Assembly (NCBI GenBank): GCA_910584795.1
Contig: CAJUBZ010000004.1
Location: forward strand, 124,001 to 188,000
From: an uncultured Eubacterium sp.
Lineage (GTDB): Bacteria > Bacillota > Clostridia > Lachnospirales > Lachnospiraceae
Direction: 5' to 3'
Length of the DNA: 64,000 nucleotides
The translations under genes were made by a program, and so were the position numbers. This document shows, piece after piece, positions 1-8,770 of the stretch (position 1 is its first letter; the number at the start of each line of letters is the position of its first letter). The notes below the pieces were generated by a model, which saw only the letters and a program-made list of their open reading frames with translations, searched no databases and was not told where the DNA came from.

Positions 1-194
1 TTGCTTTTACAAAAAAATCTTATACAGGACTTTAAAACCTTTCCTTTTATTGTGGATGGCTGATACATCTCAAGTGCAGGTTCGCAATTTTCTTCCGGAA
101 TTAGCCATACTTTATTACTATGAGAAAAACAGATATAATCTTTTCCGCTTTGATCTTCTACAAACAATCTCTCTAACAAATCTCTCTCAAACAT
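1..194 (-). CDS. Partial hypothetical protein of the polysaccharide locus (C-terminus off the left edge)
   Basis: Reading the minus strand, an ATG at 192-194 opens a frame that runs without a stop to the window edge. It encodes 64 residues starting MFERDLLERLFVEDQSGKDY and ending about GKVLKSCIRFFCKS. The longer upstream frame closes at a TGA, so this is the first possible ATG. An AAGGTGGAG sequence lies just before it, with rather short spacing. It is the next gene after the VanZ-family gene on the same strand and is probably in the same operon. The phrase with CEPALEMYQPST resembles N-termini of kinase-like (phosphotransferase) proteins of polysaccharide loci, but that is memory-based and weak. 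Function unknown. Confidence 0.55.
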   Translation of the reverse strand, partial: MFERDLLERLFVEDQSGKDYICFSHSNKVWLIPEENCEPALEMYQPSTIKGKVLKSCIRFFCKS

Positions 195-254
195 ACTCCA
201 CCTTGTCTTGTACCTTCATATCAATTGTTATGCCTTCCTGTCTTTTATAATCAT

Positions 255-794
255 TTATTTTATCCATTTCCTATATATCCAATATCCTATTTCTATACCA
301 AACATATTCATAATAACATCTTCCGTTTGTACTACACCGCATTTTAAAAGCAGCTGAATAAGCTCAATCAATAAGCTTACCAAGAAACCTAAACACAGGC
401 ACTTTTTTGAACTTTGTAAAACTCCTATAATCTTTGGTGCTAAAATTCCAAAAGGAATAAATATTGCAGCATTGGCCAAGGCATATAATATTATATACCT
501 AATTCCCCCCGGTGTATTAAATGGTATTAAATCAATAACGTTAACACTTCCAATGGTTCTGCTGAAGATTGTTATATCAAATAAAATCATTAAATATGCT
601 GCAAATATTATGACATCTCTTCTTTTACTTCTTTTTATTTGAATTCCTTTGACTTTTTCTAAAACTGCTATAATAAAGAATGTAATAACTGCCACTAACA
701 TTCCTGCCGGCAAAGCCTGAATAACTGTTGTAAACATTTGAAATATATTGATTAATAATTTATCCCCTATTTGATTTACATAACATATTTCCAT
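255..794 (-). CDS. VanZ-family membrane protein
   Basis: This 179-residue integral membrane protein has about four hydrophobic segments. Its C-terminal half carries the VanZ-family signature: an IPFGILAPKI segment, then a GFLVSLLIELIQLL helix, then a TEDVIMNMFG motif. VanZ gives low-level teicoplanin resistance in enterococci, but most relatives are uncharacterised envelope proteins and many sit in polysaccharide loci. Here it follows the glycosyltransferase gene by 15 bases on the same strand, so it probably belongs to the capsule/exopolysaccharide operon. The ribosome site before ATG 794 is weak. The family call is secure; a role in drug resistance is not supported. Confidence 0.85.
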   Translation of the reverse strand: MEICYVNQIGDKLLINIFQMFTTVIQALPAGMLVAVITFFIIAVLEKVKGIQIKRSKRRDVIIFAAYLMILFDITIFSRTIGSVNVIDLIPFNTPGGIRYIILYALANAAIFIPFGILAPKIIGVLQSSKKCLCLGFLVSLLIELIQLLLKCGVVQTEDVIMNMFGIEIGYWIYRKWIK

Positions 795-809
795 CGTATG
801 GTCACTCTC

Positions 810-1793
810 TTATCTTCCATCATCTGTAAGTTCTTCGATTTTCTTCATAAAATTTATTGGAGAAAACTCATTCTGATATTTATAGTCAATCTTTTCTTTC
901 TTTTTTATCCAGTTTATGTCTATATCTTCAATGTTATCAAATACTTGAATATACTTACTATTATAAAAAGGTAATTTCTTAACAAGCTGATTGTTAGTTA
1001 TAAGTTTTTTGTTATAAAGTACAGCCTCATAATATCTTAATGTCACTCCAGATTGTCCCGGCTGAAGTACCTCTAAAATACACTCATATGATTGAATATG
1101 TTCCAATATTTCATCATATGTCTGCATATTATTATAATGTATCTCTTCCTTTATCTGGCTGTCTTTATCAACACCTACAATATTAAAATCACATTTAATT
1201 CCACCACTTTGCAACTTATCCCATATTTCATGAATGACTTCTACCCTGTTTTTCTTATTCATTCCTACAAAATAAACACTGTTTTTCTTTACTTTTTCCA
1301 CTATGGGAACATCTCTCTTGCTATACAGACACATAGTATGTATTGCATCGATTCTTCTTGAATCTTCATAATCGAATGTAAATGTATAATCTTTATCTAA
1401 TTGTTCAATATTATCTTTCATGTATTTTGACATGAGCCCAGATATCGGATCAATATAATATAATATATAGTGAACATTATACTTTTTCTTTAACTTATTT
1501 AGCCATGCACTGTCATAATAGTTAAATATGCCATTTCCCAAAATTATATAATTTTCATCCTTGCTCAAATCAATATGAGATAAAGTAAAAAACCTATGCC
1601 AGATACATTTTAAAGGCAGATTAACCTTTATATTTATTCTAAAATATAACTGTAACGCTTTTCTGACAAATTTATTTTTGCATATAATTGGTTCTTTCTT
1701 ATAAAAAAAATTGTCTTTTTTATATGTCTCTAAATCTCTCAGCATTTGTTTACTTGTCAAACTTCCTGGAGATATAAGATAATATTTTTTCAT
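810..1793 (-). CDS. Putative glycosyltransferase (RfaS/Eps-like)
   Basis: This is a 327-residue soluble protein. The frame is open to 1832, but that would overlap the upstream gene by about 30 bases and lacks a ribosome site. The ATG at 1793 (MKKYYLISPG) starts 8 bases after the upstream stop and is preferred. Middle and C-terminal motifs look like a GT-B fold transferase found in polysaccharide loci: YFVGMNKKNR starts the second half, and LEVLQPGQSGVTLRYYEAVL contains the Glu/Gln-rich donor-binding stretch, followed by KKLITNN. No signal peptide or membrane span. It is probably a late sugar transferase for the repeat unit. The sugar cannot be told from sequence, and the family match is from motif resemblance only. 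Confidence 0.65.
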   Translation of the reverse strand: MKKYYLISPGSLTSKQMLRDLETYKKDNFFYKKEPIICKNKFVRKALQLYFRINIKVNLPLKCIWHRFFTLSHIDLSKDENYIILGNGIFNYYDSAWLNKLKKKYNVHYILYYIDPISGLMSKYMKDNIEQLDKDYTFTFDYEDSRRIDAIHTMCLYSKRDVPIVEKVKKNSVYFVGMNKKNRVEVIHEIWDKLQSGGIKCDFNIVGVDKDSQIKEEIHYNNMQTYDEILEHIQSYECILEVLQPGQSGVTLRYYEAVLYNKKLITNNQLVKKLPFYNSKYIQVFDNIEDIDINWIKKKEKIDYKYQNEFSPINFMKKIEELTDDGR

Positions 1794-1801
1794 AAATATC
1801 T

Positions 1802-2770
1802 TTAATTTCCTTTTCTCTGTGCTGCTATACAATAGCTTTTCTCATCATAATATCCTATCCCTACAAATGCAATAATGACTTCATTCTCCGGAATATTATA
1901 GATTTCCCTCACTTTTGATTCATCTTCATTAAACTTCCATTGATAAATACAATTACCAATATTGTGAATACATAAGGCTTCTCTTAAATATCCTAAATAA
2001 ATACCGCCATTAATATACCATTGGTTATATTCATCTACACTAAAGTGGGACATTTTAGCAGTTATTACTAAATAGTTTGGCGTTGTTCCTCTTATAGGTA
2101 CATTTCCCGGAATAATCCTATCTACTGTTTTAATTTCATCCTTGTCCAATGTATAATAACATGAAACCGGCTGTCTGTTACATGCTGATGGATATAAATT
2201 TGCCAATTTAAGTGCACTTTTAATATCCTCTTCTTTTACCTTTATATCTAAATAATTTCTAATACTATGGCATTTCTTTTTAAATGCAATTATTTCTTCT
2301 GGATTATCACATCTAATTTCTTCTTTAGAATATATTACTCCACCTGCCTGATATTTATTTAAACTCATATCAACAGTACACATGCTTTTAATTTTCTCAA
2401 ACCATGTTTCAATATCCTCAATATTTTCGTTCACACTTTTTTTATACTCAATATAACGAGCCATCAAGGCATAAGCCTCTTTAAATCCGAAACGCTCCTC
2501 TGGAAACCCATTCAACAAATAATTCTCCATTAGTTTGCATATCCGTCTCGCTTTTGCCTCGCCAAAACCTTCTTTAATATCCTTATATCCTAATCCTTTT
2601 TCAATACTATGCACCGCTACTGCCAAAACATAATCCGCTCTCTCCACTTTTATCTGCGGGTCAACAATTTTTTCAGAACAACGCATATACGTTTTTACCT
2701 GTTCTTTCAAAATCTTTATTGTCTTATACTGATGCCATATTTCCTGAAGATATTTTTTAACCTTACTCAT
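1802..2770 (-). CDS. Nitroreductase-family protein of the polysaccharide locus
   Basis: The C-terminal half has the FMN-binding nitroreductase pattern: HSIRNYLDIKVKEEDIKSAL, then LANLYPSACNRQP, and near the end FVGIGYYDE. The N-terminal 130 residues (including VHSIEKGLGYKD) are an extra helical region not found in stand-alone nitroreductases. The frame opens at a GTG (2773), but the ATG at 2770 is better placed behind AAGGAGAAAGGA. It overlaps the acyltransferase stop by 8 bases, so translation is probably coupled. Proteins like this recur in polysaccharide loci that also have pyruvyltransferases. Its substrate is unknown; it may be a flavin-dependent redox modifier of a sugar or carrier, which is inference. 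Confidence 0.75.
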   Translation of the reverse strand: MSKVKKYLQEIWHQYKTIKILKEQVKTYMRCSEKIVDPQIKVERADYVLAVAVHSIEKGLGYKDIKEGFGEAKARRICKLMENYLLNGFPEERFGFKEAYALMARYIEYKKSVNENIEDIETWFEKIKSMCTVDMSLNKYQAGGVIYSKEEIRCDNPEEIIAFKKKCHSIRNYLDIKVKEEDIKSALKLANLYPSACNRQPVSCYYTLDKDEIKTVDRIIPGNVPIRGTTPNYLVITAKMSHFSVDEYNQWYINGGIYLGYLREALCIHNIGNCIYQWKFNEDESKVREIYNIPENEVIIAFVGIGYYDEKSYCIAAQRKGN

Positions 2771-3893
2771 CACTATTTATTCCTTTCTCCTTGACTAAAT
2801 TCACAAAACGATATTTACATTTTTGGTAAAGTACATTTATTCCTAACGGAATAACAATTCCTGCTGCAGCATAAACGATCCACCATATTCCCCCACTTCG
2901 AAACACCGGAAATGATGATAATTCTAAAACAGAATCCTTATAAAACCAAATCTGAAAAAGAGTAACAAACTTAAATGCAAAAAAATGTATACATAATATT
3001 GGTAGTGTATTCCTCCCAACATACGACATAACTTTTGTAATAGATGCATTTTTCCTTATTATCATGGCTAGGTTTAATATTAACACCCATCCGGCACACG
3101 CTGATAAAATTAAGATAAGCGGATTATGGTACTCATTATTTGCATAAGAGATATTGCCATAATGCCTGCCTATAAATACTACTGAAATACAAATTAATAC
3201 AATAATAATTCTGGTCCAAATAGTTCCTGCTAAAATTGCATTATTTTTTTTATATACACAAATCATATAACCTATTTCATATAATATCAGGTTCGTACAT
3301 ACTATTCCTATCATAAGCATGCTATTTTTCTGTGACAAATAAAATCCTGCCAATAAAAAAATAGATGCTATAACAATAATTATTATATTCCTCTTATTTT
3401 TATCAGCAATTTTGGATACGATAAAATGTAAAGCTGCACTAATCATCACAATAACAAACAATGCTTTTAAAAACCATGTAGCTCCTGCCAGTCCGCCGGC
3501 GCCTTCATTAAATACGACATTCAAAGATCGTGAAAAAATAGATTTAAGGCTATACATATTTTTTACTGAATGGTTTGCCTTAGACAATCCATTCAACTCC
3601 ACAGGACTTATGTAAATATGTAATTTTATAAACAGATTATTCAAAAAAATACAAACAGCATTACAAAATATAAAAGGAATAATCAAACTTTTTAAACGTT
3701 TAACAGACAAATGTCCAATCCCTTTTATATTCTGAGTATAATGATCATTTACCAAATACCCGCTTATCATAAAAAAAACACCTACATGAAATGGCTTTAA
3801 GTACTGACCAAATGGACTGTCAGCATGCCAAAGAACAATTATTAAAATTGCAAGTCCCTTCATTATGTCTATTACTACATCTCTCTGTTTCAT
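2763..3893 (-). CDS. Membrane acyltransferase 3 (O-acyltransferase, OafA type)
   Basis: This 376-residue protein has about ten hydrophobic segments and the acyltransferase-3 N-terminus: VVIDIMKGLAILIIVLWHA, with the conserved His in the first span, then FHVGVFFMISGYLV. Family members move acetyl or other acyl groups across or onto surface glycans. It starts by an ATGA overlap with the flippase gene and ends overlapping the nitroreductase gene. It is therefore embedded in the export part of the locus. It most likely acetylates or succinylates the polysaccharide repeat. Length and topology are normal for the family. The acyl group and target sugar cannot be read from the sequence. Confidence 0.85.
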   Translation of the reverse strand: MKQRDVVIDIMKGLAILIIVLWHADSPFGQYLKPFHVGVFFMISGYLVNDHYTQNIKGIGHLSVKRLKSLIIPFIFCNAVCIFLNNLFIKLHIYISPVELNGLSKANHSVKNMYSLKSIFSRSLNVVFNEGAGGLAGATWFLKALFVIVMISAALHFIVSKIADKNKRNIIIIVIASIFLLAGFYLSQKNSMLMIGIVCTNLILYEIGYMICVYKKNNAILAGTIWTRIIIVLICISVVFIGRHYGNISYANNEYHNPLILILSACAGWVLILNLAMIIRKNASITKVMSYVGRNTLPILCIHFFAFKFVTLFQIWFYKDSVLELSSFPVFRSGGIWWIVYAAAGIVIPLGINVLYQKCKYRFVNLVKEKGINSDE

Positions 3894-5437
3894 TTTCTTT
3901 TTCCTTTTCTCAGTCTATCCGGAACCATCCGCCACATTATTTGTATTGCTTCTTTAAATTCGAGTCTTTTAAAATGTATCAAAATTATCATCGCATTTGA
4001 TGCAATAACACAAATAAACATCTTTATGACAAACGCTAAATAGCCCTCTCCTTTAACAAAACCGCATAAAATAAATGTGACTGTAACAATAACTGAATCT
4101 ATTAAAATATATTCCAACATTTTAAAAATCTGTTGTAAGCATCCCCGCCTAAATATATTAGTAAATACATTATGTATCAACCAGGGAACATTTACAAATA
4201 ATGATGCTAATATTGTAGAGATTATGATTCCATACAGGCCTATATAACGAACCAAAATCAAATTAATTACCAGATTGACGATGGCTGCAATTAAAGGCCG
4301 GAATCTGTCTTCGTGCCATATTCCTCCTGCATCTTTGTATGTTTCTAATGCTCTTATCATCTGCAAACTTAAAAAATAAACACAAAATAAAATCACCATT
4401 GTAAATGGCAAAACATATTTAGAATCACCAATCCACAATTTCATAAATGGCTGATACAAGCACAATAAACAACTTCCACAAAATGCCACTATCCAAAATA
4501 CAATAAACTGGAATGTTTTAAAATCTGCATAATTTTTTTCCTTTGTTTCTGTTAGAATGCTATTGCCAATACCCGCAGTAATGGAATTATAAAATATTGT
4601 AATAAATCCCATTACACAATTTATAACATAATAATAATTATTATATACCGCCAAACTTGACAATCCTAAAAAAGCCGATATCACAATAGAATCCGCAGAA
4701 TTTAAAAGTACATTTCCTATTTTATTTGTAAACAAATCTCTTACTCTCTGATTAATCTGTTTCACGACATCCTTATCAAGTTTCCCCTTTGGATGATAGT
4801 TCGGAAACATTTTATCTACAATAACCGCACTTACAACATTGCTTACCGCTTGTAAAAACAAAGCAATAAACAAATAGTAATAATAATTCCTGAACAACGC
4901 TAATGCCAGAAACTGTAAAATATATTGCACACTATTCGTACAAAGCAAAGTTCTGCTGGACACATAGGTTCTCTGATGTGCTGTTAATAAACATGTTTTA
5001 TATCCAAACAACCAATATGACAATACTGTTGCACCTAAGTTTAACCAATATAAGATATATACATTAATCCCCAGTGGCACAGTTCCTGTTATCAACTTTG
5101 GTATTGCAGGTGTTAAAAACAATCCTATTAATAAAATGACCAATCCAATGATACGATAATATATTTTATATAACCGCATTAATGCACAAATAGTAACCTC
5201 GTCATCTTCTGCAATAGGTTTGTACATACTAAACACCATAGCACTTCCAACCCCAAGTTCGGCTAAATTGAGCACTGACAATATAGAAATAAACAAACTA
5301 TTTAGTCCTATATATTCCATACCTAAATATCTTATCATTGCTGTACGTAAAATAAATGGTATTACAATTTGATACAATTTTAAAATAGCGCCAAAAAATA
5401 TATTTTTTGATGCATTTTTCGTTCTATTTATCTTCAT
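3890..5437 (-). CDS. wzx: Polysaccharide flippase (Wzx/RfbX type)
   Basis: This is a 515-residue protein with about 12-14 membrane segments. The N-terminus has the MOP-family pattern: KNIFFGAILKLYQIVIPFIL, RYLGMEYIGLNSLF, and LNLAELGVGSAMVFSMYKPI. Wzx proteins flip undecaprenyl-linked repeat units to the outer face of the membrane. It lies between the pyruvyltransferase and the acyltransferase, starts behind AGGAGACAGTTT, and shares ATGA with the next gene. Together with the Wzy-like protein at 6636-7910 and the initiating transferase at 14786-16231, it defines the locus as Wzx/Wzy-dependent. Confidence 0.9.
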   Translation of the reverse strand: MKINRTKNASKNIFFGAILKLYQIVIPFILRTAMIRYLGMEYIGLNSLFISILSVLNLAELGVGSAMVFSMYKPIAEDDEVTICALMRLYKIYYRIIGLVILLIGLFLTPAIPKLITGTVPLGINVYILYWLNLGATVLSYWLFGYKTCLLTAHQRTYVSSRTLLCTNSVQYILQFLALALFRNYYYYLFIALFLQAVSNVVSAVIVDKMFPNYHPKGKLDKDVVKQINQRVRDLFTNKIGNVLLNSADSIVISAFLGLSSLAVYNNYYYVINCVMGFITIFYNSITAGIGNSILTETKEKNYADFKTFQFIVFWIVAFCGSCLLCLYQPFMKLWIGDSKYVLPFTMVILFCVYFLSLQMIRALETYKDAGGIWHEDRFRPLIAAIVNLVINLILVRYIGLYGIIISTILASLFVNVPWLIHNVFTNIFRRGCLQQIFKMLEYILIDSVIVTVTFILCGFVKGEGYLAFVIKMFICVIASNAMIILIHFKRLEFKEAIQIMWRMVPDRLRKGKRK

Positions 5438-5487
5438 AAACTGTCTCCTAATGTTCTAATTAGAATTACCTGTACATGAAACATATT

Positions 5488-6639
5488 TTAAATTGCCTCT
5501 AATATTTTTGTTATTTTTTTATACAATGCATTAAGTTTCTTATCTATGAGTTCAATAGATATTTGCTGTTTCGCAATTAACTCATTTTTATTTTGAATAA
5601 ATTCTATTGTTTTATCAACTGCTTCTTTTGTAGACATCGTTTTTCCATGTATTACATAATCATATTCTAAGCTATTAAATAAACCCTCAAATTTGGGGCT
5701 ATATGAAAATGGAATCGTAGGAACTTTCATTGAAAATGCACCAATTGTAGCATGCATTCTAGCACCTGAAAACACGTCCATCTCAGACATGTATCTTTTG
5801 GCTTCCATTGGTGTATCGAAAGGAGGAGCTACTATAACCTGAGGATATTTTTCCTTTAAAATATTACATGCCTTAAAATCATTTTCCACACTATCATATA
5901 CTGCGGAAATAACATGAGGGATTAAATGAATCTCACAATCTTCCTCTTCAAGAATTCGTTCTATTAATCCTTCTATGTACTGTCTGTAATCTACCTTTAA
6001 TCCAAACTGATTATCTCCTGTATAACCACCATTCATCAGCAGACCTGAGACATTAATGCCTATTTTTTTTCTATTACTCATCTGATGATTTTTATCATCA
6101 GCAGGTAATGCAAAAGCAATATCTGTATAATAATCCATTTTCTTTTTTGTAATCTTCTCCATCCGCTCTGAGGAAGTCATATCTCTCGCACACGCATAAT
6201 AAGATTTTTTTACAATTCTTTTTGCCCATTTTTTTATAAATAAATTATAATATGGTCCATAGGTTTGAGGTCCTAATACTAAAGGTACATTATTTCTTAT
6301 AGTCATCTCTTTTGTCAACGAGACTTTTACTGCTCTTTTTATTCCATAGATATCCGAAAAACTATCTCCCTCAGTAAAATCAAACACAATATCACAATTC
6401 TTTATCTGATCATTTAAATTTTTAATATTTTTTATACCATTTAATGAAAATGGATAAATCTTAATATTTAGTTTTTCTTCATATCCAACAATTTTCTCAT
6501 TTTGTAAGTACGAGAATACTATAATCTGCATCTCTTCCTTCACACACTTATTTAATATTTCTAAAAACGAATATGCAAGGGCTGAACACCCCTTGTTTCC
6601 ACTTCGAAATGTCAATCCAAATAATCCAATCGTTTTCAT
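5488..6639 (-). CDS. Polysaccharide pyruvyltransferase family protein
   Basis: This is a 383-residue soluble protein of the CsaB/PssM family, which transfers pyruvate from phosphoenolpyruvate to sugars as a ketal. Visible motifs are the N-terminal glycine-rich FGLTFRSGNKGCSALAYSFL, the VPLVLGPQTYGPYY segment, a GINVSGLL strand, and SGARMHATIGAFSMKVPTIP with the conserved Arg-x-His near residue 295. Start ATG follows AAGGAGAACAGG and overlaps the polymerase gene by ATGA. Pyruvylation would add negative charge to the surface glycan. Some family members have other roles, so the exact transfer is inferred from family and context. Confidence 0.85.
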   Translation of the reverse strand: MKTIGLFGLTFRSGNKGCSALAYSFLEILNKCVKEEMQIIVFSYLQNEKIVGYEEKLNIKIYPFSLNGIKNIKNLNDQIKNCDIVFDFTEGDSFSDIYGIKRAVKVSLTKEMTIRNNVPLVLGPQTYGPYYNLFIKKWAKRIVKKSYYACARDMTSSERMEKITKKKMDYYTDIAFALPADDKNHQMSNRKKIGINVSGLLMNGGYTGDNQFGLKVDYRQYIEGLIERILEEEDCEIHLIPHVISAVYDSVENDFKACNILKEKYPQVIVAPPFDTPMEAKRYMSEMDVFSGARMHATIGAFSMKVPTIPFSYSPKFEGLFNSLEYDYVIHGKTMSTKEAVDKTIEFIQNKNELIAKQQISIELIDKKLNALYKKITKILEAI

Positions 6640-7910
6640 CCTGTTCTCCTTACTTTATAATTAATTGTACCTAAAAGCAGCGCCCACGAAATTGGAGGAA
6701 TCTGAGATATCGGTCCTCTTACTACATATGTGTTTATCATCACACCAATCGTTATAGCTGCAAGAATAATTATCATATCTGTATATTTATTATCTTTTTT
6801 TACAATCATCAAAATATTAGATAAGAAAAGCCAGATTAATGCACATGCACCAACTATTCCGGCTTTTGGCAATAATGTATAATACCCATTATGTAATAAC
6901 AGAATCTCACCGGAAACAACAACATTTGACCATGTATATGGCACATATGCTATCTCCACACCTTTTCCCAGTCCCTCTCCAATTATTTCAAACAATACAT
7001 TATTATTTTTCCACTGTTTTTTTGCCTGTTCAATCTCAAATCCACGCCAGTTCTCCATTGCATCCTCTGTCGAATCAAATGTTTGACTGCTATTAATCTC
7101 CTCAGCTGAAGAATTAAACTTATCCATTAACTTATCCCATGTAGATTCAGGCATAACTTTACTTAAGATAAATACACCGATACAAACTACAAGCAAAAAC
7201 ATTACCATCTTCTTTAAGTTATCCTTGGGCTGCTTATCTTTTATTATCGAAAATACAAACAACATAATAATAGAAACACCGGTTTGTATAATTGCTATTC
7301 TTCCTAAGCACAATGTAATCTGAACAGCCATAAAAAATCCCAACACTCTGTCAAACCATTTAGAAACACAAACTTCTTTTCTGATAATTTTTTTAAAAAA
7401 GAAAACTGCAAAAACAACACAAACTTCATAAATATTATTCTTTCCAAAACAGGATCTCATTGCATCAAAACCAGTTAATGCTTCAACAGATAATAATGCT
7501 TTTAAGAACGACATAAATGAAATAAGACCACCGTAAACAATCATAGTATTAATCATTGAAAACTTACTCTTATCATTAAATCTCTCAAGATAATACCCTA
7601 AAATCACAAAAACAATTGTCGGCAGAACATAAAATATGTCTCTTGCTAAATTTCTTGTTCCATTTAGTATAAATCCTAAACATCCTGAAAAAATAACCAT
7701 AATAGTATAAAACCATAATCCATTAACATTTGGAACAACAATTTTTTTGCTGATTCCCATTATGTAAATGACTGCAGCAGTAACAATAAAAAATATTATT
7801 TTTTCAGACAAACCAAAATATCTAGCCATCATTAGTAATACGATAGGCCAATATATCGTCCTTATCCCCGTCAAGTCAAATTTTACTTTAAAACTATAAA
7901 CATCTACCAT
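6636..7910 (-). CDS. wzy: O-antigen polymerase/ligase-like membrane protein (Wzy)
   Basis: This 424-residue protein has ten or more hydrophobic segments and one large outside loop at about residues 255-320, rich in charged residues. The loop is followed by HNGYYTLLPKAGIVGA, the His-Asn-x-Tyr pattern common in Wzy/WaaL-type polymerases. These enzymes join flipped repeat units into chains on the outer face of the membrane. Sequence conservation in the family is low, so the call rests on topology, the HNGYY motif and position between glycosyltransferase and flippase genes. Start ATG follows AGAGGATAGTT. It ends in an ATGA overlap with the pyruvyltransferase. Confidence 0.8.
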   Translation of the reverse strand: MVDVYSFKVKFDLTGIRTIYWPIVLLMMARYFGLSEKIIFFIVTAAVIYIMGISKKIVVPNVNGLWFYTIMVIFSGCLGFILNGTRNLARDIFYVLPTIVFVILGYYLERFNDKSKFSMINTMIVYGGLISFMSFLKALLSVEALTGFDAMRSCFGKNNIYEVCVVFAVFFFKKIIRKEVCVSKWFDRVLGFFMAVQITLCLGRIAIIQTGVSIIMLFVFSIIKDKQPKDNLKKMVMFLLVVCIGVFILSKVMPESTWDKLMDKFNSSAEEINSSQTFDSTEDAMENWRGFEIEQAKKQWKNNNVLFEIIGEGLGKGVEIAYVPYTWSNVVVSGEILLLHNGYYTLLPKAGIVGACALIWLFLSNILMIVKKDNKYTDMIIILAAITIGVMINTYVVRGPISQIPPISWALLLGTINYKVRRTG

Positions 7911-7912
7911 AA

Positions 7913-8758
7913 CTATCCTCTATGATTCTTGTAAAAAAAAGCATTCTGTTTTTTCCTAGAATTCTTTACCATTCTTAATTTTATTCCACAATATCCACTA
8001 TACTTGTCCAAATAGTACAACCGACTTTCTAAAAACATGTCTAATCTCTTTTTTGAATTTCCTTTTTTCGATTCTATATGATTATGAAAGGCCTGTTTTT
8101 CTTTAAAATAATAAATATTACGTTTCGCTTTTTGTACAGCCTTGGCTAAAATAGGTTCTTCACAATATAAAAATACATTCTCATCTAAAAAACCAATTTC
8201 TTTTATAAAACTCATTTCTACAAAAAAACAACATCCCGATACTTTTTCACAATATCCACTTCTTTTTCTTTTAACTACATACGGAATCTTTTTAGATAAT
8301 TTGTTTCTAATAAGTTCTAATAATAAAAAGCTTTCTTCCAAAAAAGAAATTTCTCTCATCGGATTTTGATGCTGTCCCTTTGCATTAACTACATCAGTCC
8401 CAAGTACGGCAATGGAACTATCTTTTTCCATTTTATCGACTGCTTTTGAAATGTACTCCACATCATGAATTTCAACATCAGGATTAATAATCAAAGCATA
8501 TTTGCATTGTCTTTCTTCTGCTTTTCTCAACCCAATATTATTACCTGCAGAGAATCCTCCGTTTTTTTTATTTAGAATAATATGCACGCCACTTTCTTCG
8601 CCATATTCAATCAAATTATCATTTTTTCCATCTGTCGAACCATTATCTACAATTACAATTTCTAAATCTTTATAATCCTGTTTTTTTAATAATTCTGAAC
8701 ATTTAATGCTGTCCTTCAGGGTATTATAATTTAAGATAACTGCCATTACTTTACTCAT
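7913..8758 (-). CDS. Family 2 glycosyltransferase
   Basis: This 281-residue soluble protein has the GT2 (GT-A fold) layout. It has AVILNYNTLKDSIKC at the N-terminus, VDNGSTDGKND near residue 38, KKNGGFSAGNNIGLRKAE near residue 65, and the metal-binding INPDVEI near residue 92. SGCCFFVEMSFIKEIGFLDE and CEEPILAKAVQ follow in the acceptor half, as in WbbL/rhamnosyltransferase-like GT2 enzymes. The gene is tightly packed, 2 bases before the polymerase gene and 12 bases after the GT4 gene. It should add one sugar to the repeat unit on the inner face of the membrane. Sugar identity cannot be told; a rhamnosyltransferase is possible. Confidence 0.88.
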   Translation of the reverse strand: MSKVMAVILNYNTLKDSIKCSELLKKQDYKDLEIVIVDNGSTDGKNDNLIEYGEESGVHIILNKKNGGFSAGNNIGLRKAEERQCKYALIINPDVEIHDVEYISKAVDKMEKDSSIAVLGTDVVNAKGQHQNPMREISFLEESFLLLELIRNKLSKKIPYVVKRKRSGYCEKVSGCCFFVEMSFIKEIGFLDENVFLYCEEPILAKAVQKAKRNIYYFKEKQAFHNHIESKKGNSKKRLDMFLESRLYYLDKYSGYCGIKLRMVKNSRKKQNAFFYKNHRG

Positions 8759-8770
8759 TATCCACTCTTT

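Noticed and set aside
50..250. Plus-strand frame of 66 codons at the left edge
   Set aside because: No ribosome site; it lies over the start of a minus-strand gene with a better start and operon fit.
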